Source: Cristatella mucedo (Eukaryota; Bryozoa; Phylactolaemata; Cristatellidae). Taken from it: a stretch of DNA of 64,000 bases. A model generated the notes under the pieces. It ran no database searches, had not been told where the DNA came from, and saw nothing but the letters and a program-made list of their open reading frames with translations. The stretch lies in assembly GCA_009760855.2 (NCBI GenBank), contig WPIO01000041.1:2798501-2862500 (forward strand), written 5' to 3'. Position numbers and translations under genes: made by a program. Each line of letters starts with the position of its first letter. Position 1 is the first letter of the stretch. Of the stretch, positions 1-64,000 are shown piece after piece.

Positions 1-10
1 GTGTTTTTAG

Positions 11-28404
<28,394 letters not shown>

Positions 28405-28482
28405 GTGAGAATACTGTTTTCACTCGATGTTTCCCCTGGCTGGTGCACCATTGCAACACTAGCAGTAATCCTAAAACATTTG

Positions 28483-29600
28483 CATGGCGCCTTAAGAGAA
28501 CTAAATCCCTTTCAAAGTACTTTTAGCAGCCTGTAAGGGAAGCATGTCGCTTGGTTTGTAATAATGTGCACAATATCAGCATGCATAAGCACACGAAGGA
28601 CAATTAACATGGATTTGAGCAAATGCTACGGGGGAGCTGGTTTTTAGCTTCTTTTTAAATGTCAAGTCAGGGGAATGTCATGAGTCATTCGGGTGTCAGT
28701 TCTGGGCTTTGGGAACATAAAAACTGAAGGCACGGTCACCCAAGGATTTGAGGTCAGTTATAGGCACAACTAAGTAACATGACTCGGGCGATGAGAGGTT
28801 GGTACGATGAAAAAACTGATTCAGAACAAATTCTGGTAGGTAAGCCAGAGCTAGAGAATGAAGGAACATAGAAAGGAGAGATAGGAGTCCATGTGTGATA
28901 GCAAGTGAAAAAAATTCAGATATATTCGAGCTTGGTTCGAGGCACAGCTTAACTACTTAAGTCGGAAGAGTAGGTGGTACTATGCCTGGCCTGATTAGTA
29001 GGTATAGGGAGGCCGGAGCAAAATAATTAAGGGACCTAAAAGTGTATGATTAAATCTTGGTCGCAGATATACGCTGCTCAATGGAGTTCCAGTACATGTC
29101 GGTGACGAGTGGTGTTATTTCACAGGTGTGACATCCTCGACAGATATGCCTAGCTTCAGAGTTGTACACTAGAAACATCTTGAGTTACAGTAGTCTAGTC
29201 AGGTTGTCACGAATGCAGTGAGTAGCTTTGCTGTGGTGTCTTTACAAGCCCGAATTCTTTCGCAATGTTACATGGATAAAAGTAGGCAGGCTTGTCGAAC
29301 CGATTCGGAGGATTAAGCTTATCAGTCCTGGGTAATACTTGGTTTGCTCTTTGTCATTCAATTTAAGAAAAATCGTCGAATTGTTACTCAAATCAGAATA
29401 TCAGCAATGCATGCCGTAAGGGAGCTGGGAGATTTTTCGAGACCAAGCAGGGACGAATCAAAGCACATGTACAGCTGCGTGCCATCTGCATAGAGGCCTA
29501 GATTGTGCCTGGACATTACATTAGCACGAGGGAGAGTGCAAATTGTGAAAAGAAGTATATCTAGAACGAATCGCCGGGACACACCATGTTCAAGGGCTCA
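28483..29600 (-). mobile_element. LINE-A-like copy, 1.1 kb, decayed
   Basis: Starts with a tail remnant (forward GGCGCCTTAAGAGAACTAAA) about 80 bp after the last recognised VIPAS39 exon. It runs through GATGAGAGGTTGGTACGATG-type coding remnants to the RT region (forward CTGCATAGAGGCCTAGATTG, complement of the YADD segment). Frames are broken throughout. It may hide or displace the terminal VIPAS39 exon. Confidence 0.7.
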
Positions 29601-29644
29601 CTATGACCGTTTGCCATTTACATCTGCTCTTTGAATTCTCCAAC

Positions 29645-29812
29645 TGAGAAGAGGACCCAGAGAGCCATCTGCAACGTGGTGAGAGCGATTCCCGGGCAAG
29701 ACGAGAGGCTTGTGTTATGGAATGGGTGAATCTCCGCTACAAGCAATGGCGCACTATATCAGTATTCACCAGACAGCTAAGCCAATATCGTGATCAGATG
29801 AAGGTACGTGCA
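29645..29812 (+). other. Possible unassigned exon between the two genes
   Basis: Open stretch starting after TCTCCAACTGAG and ending in AAG|GTACGT at 29813. One frame reads ...ACVMEWVNLRYKQWRTIS... and continues VFTRQLSQYRDQMK before the donor. I do not recognise the protein, and composition here is unlike the flanking LINE debris. It could be an alternative 3' exon of VIPAS39 in another frame, a piece of an unrelated gene, or chance. Confidence 0.2.
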
Positions 29813-29886
29813 GCATGGTGCAAGCATGCCACAGCAGCAGCAGCCACTCTTCCGAACCTGCAGACTGCCTAATTTCCAATGCCAAG

Positions 29887-29952
29887 TGGAAAAAAATAGA
29901 TCGCAAGATCAGACTCGGATTTAGGTCAGGTACACATTTCTCAGACGGCTAG
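29887..29952 (+). CDS. Candidate terminal exon of VIPAS39 (weak)
   Basis: The family ends in a short ...RWKN-like tail. A phase-0 acceptor (CCAATGCCAAG) at 29886 opens a 22-codon frame beginning WKKIDRKIRLGFRSG and ending in TAG at 29950-29952, giving ...VLGMT-WKK. The acceptor tract is weak, and a different phase-0 acceptor near 29645 is also possible. This is inference only. Confidence 0.22.
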   Translation, partial: WKKIDRKIRLGFRSGTHFSDG

Positions 29953-30135
29953 TGGGCTCTTTAAATTGGTCAGACACCGAAGCTATGCAAATGCTCGGCC
30001 TTAAATATACTGCAGTCCGACAGGACCCTCCCCCCTCTGGAACTCTGTAAAAACGTTTGTCGAATAGCCTAGCTCGCTTGACCGACAACACCGAGTTTCG
30101 GCGATATGGATTTGTATGCTGACAATGGCCAAAGG

Positions 30136-30136
<1 letters not shown>

Positions 30137-30212
<76 letters not shown>
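30137..30212. repeat. (TA)n microsatellite, 75 bp
   Basis: Uninterrupted TA repeat between the two genes. Self-complementary; the Tyr-Ile open frames are artefacts. Confidence 0.97.
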
Positions 30213-30214
<2 letters not shown>

Positions 30215-30929
30215 TGGCTAGCAAGCTCGAAAGTGAAACTTTGGTCCAAGCAAGGGTATGCGATTTTCGTCACGGGCCTTTCTTTCGAAAAGAGCTGCAT
30301 AGAATGAGCATAGAATTGCCCTCGTCTTTGCGATGTTTCGCATTCTTCAAATCGCACGAGGAGGCTGCTCCGACGAACACTCCACGTGATGCCTCGACTG
30401 CCGTTTTGCTCTATCTATAATTCTATTTATAGAAGAGCTTCTGCGTGAGCTCTGCAGTTTCTGCGAGGCTCATGCAGAGCACGAGCTGCAGAAACTGCAG
30501 AGCTGCACTTTTTCTGCACGTTCGTTGCAGAGCATCAAGTGGAAACCGTGAGGTCACGCCGAGGTCACCGCAAGGTCCTGGCGTCGCTAGAGTTGGACGT
30601 GAAAAGAAAAGTCAGTATCGTCAGCTACGGCTGACATTTCTAATAACACTTTTGCCTGTGAAGCCTGATTGTGGCTAAAACTGTAGTTACCGGATGAACG
30701 GTCCTAGAACCGTTGTTACTGGACGTCCCGTCTACCCACGAAGCCCTTCGATTCTATGTGTAAGTGGTAAATATGCAAATACATATGTCCTACTAATCCG
30801 ATTCGGCGTTGAAAACCCTTCCATAGTCAAGTTGTTGTTGCAGTTAGTCATTTGCAACACCAGCCGAGCCTTGGCTGTGCCGTTGTGTCAGTATCAGTCG
30901 CCCTCAGTTCACAACTTCGTGGACTTACC

Positions 30930-30978
30930 GATCCATCTATACCGATACCGATCCATCGATACCGATCCATCGAGCTCT
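30930..30978. repeat. Short CCGATCCATCGATA tandem repeat
   Basis: Three to four imperfect copies of a 12-14 bp unit (CCGATCCATCGATA and CCGATCCATCTATA). Confidence 0.7.
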
Positions 30979-31434
30979 CGAGTGCAGGAAGTGCAGAAGG
31001 ACAGTCAATGTCAGTAAGTGATGTGCCTGCACTGTAACTCTCAGGGCTGGCTTTCTTGGTGATATTGAATATCGAGCATGGTAGCGACTTCGTGATATGC
31101 ACTTCCACATATGACTCAACGAGGAGCCATTCGGAGCTTTTCGACGAGCACACAAAAGTCTAAGCGACTTTCTAAGCGCAATTGTCAATGGCCAACAGCC
31201 TATGTCTGCCACACACGAACTCAATTATAGCTATATCATTCAATCAATGTATGCGTTCGCGCACATTCCAAGACATTGTAATTCGTGTTGGAAGATAGGC
31301 GCGACATATTAAGCTGCTATTTTATAACGTGCTCGAGGACAGATGATTCAGCAAAACGTGACGAGTGCGAGTGGCTTCGGTACCGTCCGGCCCGCAGGTC
31401 GTGCAGAGACTTGCTGGCCCAACCCCGAGTTCCT

Positions 31435-31440
31435 AATAAA
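31435..31440 (+). other. Possible polyadenylation signal (AATAAA)
   Basis: An AATAAA on the plus strand about 3 kb after the last VIPAS39 exon. It is the first canonical hexamer I noticed on that strand after 29952. A chance match is quite possible. Confidence 0.15.
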
Positions 31441-32369
31441 GGATTAGCTACGGACATTGACGACTCAGGCTGCGAGAATGGTGCATACCTTGACTAGTAG
31501 GGTTGAGCCGAAGTGTGCAGAGCCCAAATGCTGCAGCAGTAGAGAAATTAATCGCTTATGCGTTCGACGACTCCCCCTCTGCCCGAGGCTTGCACAGGCA
31601 CGCGCGGCATCGCCGTTCTGCACGAGCGACCCTGACGGTTGCCGAGCGAGCTTTGTGGCAGCAGCCTCGCTCTCGCCTGCAGCTGTCTGTTTGCATGGCG
31701 ACGATTGCATAAAGTAGAGCAAACGTAGAAGCCGGGAGCCTTTGATCTACTGCCTATATTCTATTAGGTTTGAAAGCATGGCGTTGGTAGCAGAGTGCAT
31801 GGCCTGGCCTGCCGGCATGGTTACAAATCCGAGTGGGCTAGTCCGAACGGCATCAGTGCGTTGCAGTCCGGGTTACTGCTTGTCTCGCTGCCACGCACGC
31901 CCGCCCGCGGGGCCAATGTGTGAAATTCGTGTGATTCGAATGGCGAGGAGCAGGCATCCAGCCGCTGAAGCAGCAAAGCAACGTCTCCAGTTCGCGTGCT
32001 GCCACCCATGCAGTCAGCAGCAGCAGTCCCAACTGCTGCTGCTGCAGCAGCACACGTTGAGCCAGGTGGCGCGAAGCAAGTCTAATAAGCACGTAGCAAG
32101 TTTTCGGCAGTTGTCTCCCCCACTCAGACTAGTGGCCAGTGCGAGCCAGCTGAGAGTGAGCATGTGCACGTGGTGATTGTACGTCCGGTGAGAGTAACAA
32201 TGTCAACAACTGACGTCAGCTGCTCGTGTCTTGTAAACCTAACATCCTGTGCTGTGTCAGTAAGCAGCCGAGAAAAGCTGGGCTGCGAGTGGGCTCGACG
32301 CTGGCACTAGTCGTGAGGTTGATGCATGCACGCAGCAGCAGCTACGTCTCCCCCGGATGAAAGGTAAGC

Positions 32370-33070
32370 GCGAGGTTGCCCAAGAGCCGGAAGCAAAAAG
32401 CTGACGTGGCACGTGACTTCCCGGCCAAATCGTTAGCGAGCAGAGGAGTGTGCAAGCCAAATCGGAGACTGCGCACCGTGACTCGATGGGGGAGGGGCAT
32501 TTCTCACTTCCGGTCGCCGGACGCCCCCAGAGCAGCCGACTGGGGCCGCCTGCGCCTCGTGCAAGGACCGCCGTGCCCGTCACCGCTCGGCGCGATCGAT
32601 GCGATGGCCGTGTGAGCTCGATCGCTGTTCGAGCGGAAGCCGAGCGGGACCGGCGTGGGCACGCCGTTGGCAGCACGGCGTGGTTGGGCGCGCGGTCATC
32701 GATCGCTCGATGGGCGTCACGAAGGCGGATCCACAATGGTGGCATCCGGAGGCGGAGCGTGTTTGCTTCGTCGAGCGCGGCAGGCACATCGTGGTCGGCG
32801 TGCACCTCTTGCGGTGCGCAGCTACCGGGGGGGGGGCTGGAGAGGGGAGGGGTTTGGCGTGAAGAAGGTCGGTCTGCTGCAGGCCTGCAGCTACGCACAC
32901 CGGGTAGGATGTCGACGACGGAGCTGGCCTAGTCTGTCGGCTCGGCACAGTCCGTCGGCGCCCTGGGCGGAGCCAAGCAGGCGGCAGAAGACGAGCGGCT
33001 GAGAGACGACCTCCGACTGACACGCCGGCGATAGCCGACTGGCAAGGATGTCTGCTCGCGTGACGCCCTC
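32370..33070. other. GC-rich block just downstream of the kinase stop codon
   Basis: Rich in CG dinucleotides, unlike the intergenic sequence to its left. Long open frames occur on both strands (for example 32257-32898 minus and 32450-32932 plus), which is expected when stops are rare. None shows a motif I know. It is most simply the 3' UTR of the kinase plus flank. Confidence 0.4.
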
Positions 33071-33075
33071 AGACG

Positions 33076-61279
<28,204 letters not shown>

Positions 61280-61372
61280 CTGCACGCCGCGGGACGATCA
61301 ATAAGAAAAAAGGATAAAAGATCTCGCGAAGGTTCGCAAAGCGGGTCGAGATGGAAACGATGTGGCCAGCAG

Positions 61373-61399
61373 AAAGAGAGAGAGAGAGAGAGAGAGAGC
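61373..61399. repeat. (GA)n microsatellite, short
   Basis: About 13 GA units roughly 95 bp upstream of the acceptor of the first visible kinase exon. Confidence 0.9.
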
Positions 61400-61629
61400 T
61401 GCGGCGGCGAGCAGCGGAGCCCAATGGCAACTAGCAGCAGCAACAGCAGAAGCCGGCAACAGGGCAATCAGTAAGATGCTAGAGGCGATGCACGGTGCGA
61501 CTAAGTGACCACTGGACGGCGAGCACTATTGCTCGGCCGCCGACGTCCTAAGCCGCGCAGGCCTTTGCAGACCTCAGTGCTATCCAACGATTGAGAAAGC
61601 TGCACGAGTTGCTTGCACAGATATACGTT

Positions 61630-61639
61630 AAATATATAA

Positions 61640-61679
<40 letters not shown>
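61630..61679. repeat. (TA)n microsatellite
   Basis: ATATATAAATATAATATATA followed by a TA run to 61678, upstream of the SINE-B copy. Confidence 0.9.
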
Positions 61680-61681
<2 letters not shown>

Positions 61682-61721
61682 TTATATGCGTTCCCTAAAA
61701 AAATACTAGCTCATTTAACGG

Positions 61722-61840
61722 CCTCTTTTTGTATAGCAACAGAAGAGCCTTTACGGCCATCACCACCGCTTGCAGTGGTAATAAAGGATCGCCCACCGCA
61801 AGATTCGAACCCACGACCTCGGGATGAGAAAAGCAACCAC
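61722..61840 (-). mobile_element. SINE-B copy, well preserved
   Basis: Forward TTGTATAGCAACAGAAGAGC, CTTTACGGCCATCACCACCG, CTTGCAGTGGTAATAAAGGA, TCGCCCACCGCAAGATTCGA, ACCCACGACCTCGGGATGAG. Family order intact except for the A-box end. Confidence 0.82.
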
Positions 61841-61844
61841 ATCC

Positions 61845-63350
61845 CTTATAAAATGGGGGAGGGAGACTTTCACAGCGAAGCCCATATTTTCCAGATGGAG
61901 CGCAATCGAACGGCACGAGGCACAGACTAAGCAAGCTACTTGCTGCAAGCTGCTTCTTGTGGCACTTGCCCTGCTCACTCCTTCCGCACACAAGAGCTAC
62001 TTGATGGCAGCGCATATGAGAAGTGAGAACGGCAAAGATTTCCACGGTGATGGAATGGCAAGTTTTTTTTTACTTAGGAAAAGCCCATATCAAATAGATT
62101 GATTCATGCGACCTAATATATTTATCATTACATTCGAATACCTATCTATAAACTAGGGACACTGATCACCGATTGCGGCAGGTGCCGGCAATGCATCTGT
62201 GCCCAGCAGCAGAAGCAGCAGGGACGATGGAGGCAGCTGAAATCGATCGGCTTCTAGAATGACATCCAATCCAAGCTTTGATTTAATCGCTTCTGAACTG
62301 ACCATGCATCTGACCGCTGAGTGCGTGTCCAATATAGACGATGCACAATTATTGACCGAGTAGGCGACACACCAAACGTAGCAACAGTCAGCACGAGTCG
62401 AGTGGAATTTATGCAAGAAAATTATCAATTTGGCACTTAAAAAGTCTGCCCTGCACTCAGGCTACGGTGGTCGAAGTGAGTGAGTGAAACCACAAGCAGA
62501 GTGCTGCCCCAAATGGTTTGTTACGGTCGTAGATCAGGAAACCTGTGAGGTGGAGGTAAAAGCCGGGCAGCACGCTTGCAGTGCTTCAAATATACACCCA
62601 AAAGACTTGTAAATCGCGCACAAATCTGGCTCAATACCAGCATAATGACGTTCAACTATAGACCCGAGCATTACATGAGTGAGGCCACACAGAGGGAGTG
62701 AATCAGTCGCGTGAGGTGGCTTTGTGAAGAGAATCAGCTGCTCATACTTGGCTAACTGGTTGCCCCGGGCAACCTGCACTCCCTTGGCCCGTAGTCAATA
62801 GCCACACCCCAGCAGCCATTGACACTTTGCTAACAGTGGTAGCACAATAGCCTCATTCCTAAAGCAAACTCAGGCAGTAGCAGCTGCCACCGAAGCTGAC
62901 TTAACTACCTGTGTCAAGTTTACCACACCTACATCTGACTCACTTCACCGAACTCAAAACTCTACATGTATCAGAGATGACTTATAGACATCACAACTAG
63001 TACAGCTGTAGATGTCACCTCAGCCAGGATGGCAGGCACGGACAGAAATAGAGACATGCAGTCACAAAGTTGAACTTACAAGCTTCACTATGAGTATGTA
63101 CAAGGACTACGATGAACCTGTGCTATCAACATAAAGAAAGCACAGTAGCACGATCGATCACGGTGTGGCTAGATCTGTTGTGCCATCCGGGTATATATTA
63201 AATGGCAGTGCCGTATTTCCAAATATACTACAAGACAGCCGACAGAAAAAAGGACAGAAAATAACATCTGCTTAGAATGGGGAATCGAACCTTTTGCTGT
63301 CCGTGGCAATATGGTAGCTTACCTTTCTCACTTCGAAACACGGTGCGAAT
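61845..63350. other. Kinase upstream intron, nothing recognised
   Basis: I searched the minus strand here for the missing N-terminal F-BAR exon (expected to look like AELRLLExMRKxMxQRVKSD) and found nothing similar. No repeats of the families above either. Confidence 0.4.
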
Positions 63351-63354
63351 AAAT

Positions 63355-63522
63355 ATAATTCATTTGAATATCGCCCTAAGAAAACTTAATTCCCATTCAG
63401 GGGCTTCACATAAGTCGATAGGGCTCGAGCCACCGACCTCGGTCATCAAATACATTCACCTTGACCTTGGTGGAGGTAAGCAACTTAACCCCTGGGCCAA
63501 ACCAGTGTGGCAAATGAAGTAA
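63355..63522 (-). mobile_element. SINE-A copy
   Basis: Forward AATATCGCCCTAAGAAAACT, TAATTCCCATTCAGGGGCTT, GGGCTCGAGCCACCGACCTC, then CAACTTAACCCCTGGGCCAA, ACCAGTGTGGC (A-box complement). The tail stem is partly decayed. Confidence 0.78.
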
Positions 63523-63524
63523 GG

Positions 63525-64000
63525 CACAAGATGAGACAACGAAGCTAGCTAGAAGTAGCCACTCACGGCTTATTCCCAAACCTCCTCAGCTATGCTTAAC
63601 AGATTGCTACAGCAAAACCATTCCTCAAACCTAATTCAATGCTGCATTGCCTCCACAATCTGCACTTCCAGGCCAATGTTGTGCTACGGCCAGAATTAGG
63701 CCGGATTTATATCACACTACGACAAATGCTCAGGGAGTAGTTCAGGAAAGTGCTTGGGTGACTGAATGACAACAAATTGTAGCAACTGCAAAAGGTAACT
63801 GTTAACAGCCCCAGTTATCAAGCCTTGACTCACGGATGGCTCCTCCTCCTAAATGCTTGGGGCTAACCTTATACATGCTAATAGATATCTCACAAAAACT
63901 GCAAGCATCTAGAGGCCCTACTTTCAGGCGTTTGGAGGAGGATTCCATGCATCAACAGCCATCTTACTAATGGCTTAAACTTGCAGCAACCAGTGTTGGT
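63525..64000. other. Right end of the window, nothing recognised
   Basis: No exon, SINE or LINE landmark identified. The first coding exon of the kinase is expected further right. Confidence 0.4.

Noticed and set aside
32257-33023. Overlapping frames of 147-213 codons on both strands
   Set aside because: GC-rich sequence with few stops; Arg/Pro/Ser-rich translations without motif, and frames overlap each other on opposite strands.
62534-62779. 81-codon minus-strand frame as the missing F-BAR exon
   Set aside because: No resemblance to the RLLExMRKxMxQRVKSD-type segment expected, and no suitable donor in phase 0.
63277-63345. Possible tRNA gene on the minus strand (GGTTCGATTCCCCATTC)
   Set aside because: Only a B-box-like motif; I could not form an acceptor stem or anticodon arm around it. 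More likely SINE debris.

Overview
This is animal (metazoan) nuclear DNA. Two conserved genes are split into many short exons with GT...AG introns, and most of the remainder is transposon debris, tRNA-derived SINEs and microsatellites. Both genes are animal families: VIPAS39/SPE-39 and a FES/FER tyrosine kinase with F-BAR, SH2 and kinase parts. The sequence suggests an invertebrate, but I cannot place it further. I see no bacterial operon, CRISPR array or rRNA.

Layout: (1) Positions 11-28404, plus strand, hold 13 exons of a VIPAS39 (SPE-39/VPS16B) homologue. Every exon junction keeps reading phase, including a 28-nt microexon. Its 5' end lies left of the window and its last short exon is unresolved. 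(2) Positions 28405-33075 lie between the two genes and contain a decayed LINE, a (TA)n tract, some unexplained sequence and a GC-rich block. (3) Positions 33076-61279, minus strand, hold 16 exons of a FES/FER-type kinase, also phase-consistent throughout, coding for 928 residues up to the stop. Its first coding exon (start of the F-BAR domain) was not found and is probably right of 64000. The genes are convergent (tail to tail). Both products act at membranes in general cell biology (endolysosomal sorting; F-BAR/SH2 tyrosine signalling), but nothing here shows that they work together.

Repeats: two non-LTR retrotransposon families of the CR1/L2 type recur. LINE-A ends in an ATT-rich tail and LINE-B in an ATTAC-like tail. 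SINE-A is tRNA-like and carries the same 3' stem-loop tail as LINE-A, so LINE-A is its likely mobilising partner. SINE-B is a second tRNA-like family with a different tail. There is also a 733-bp solo LTR with a 4-bp target duplication inside a LINE-A reverse transcriptase, a Tc1/mariner transposase remnant, and many GA, CA/TG and TA microsatellites. Two long GA tracts sit exactly in the inner stem of the LINE/SINE tail. Several insertions are nested, which gives a relative order of events.

The family names LINE-A, LINE-B, SINE-A and SINE-B are mine. Homology calls rest on recognising protein motifs by eye and on exon-phase bookkeeping; no search was run.
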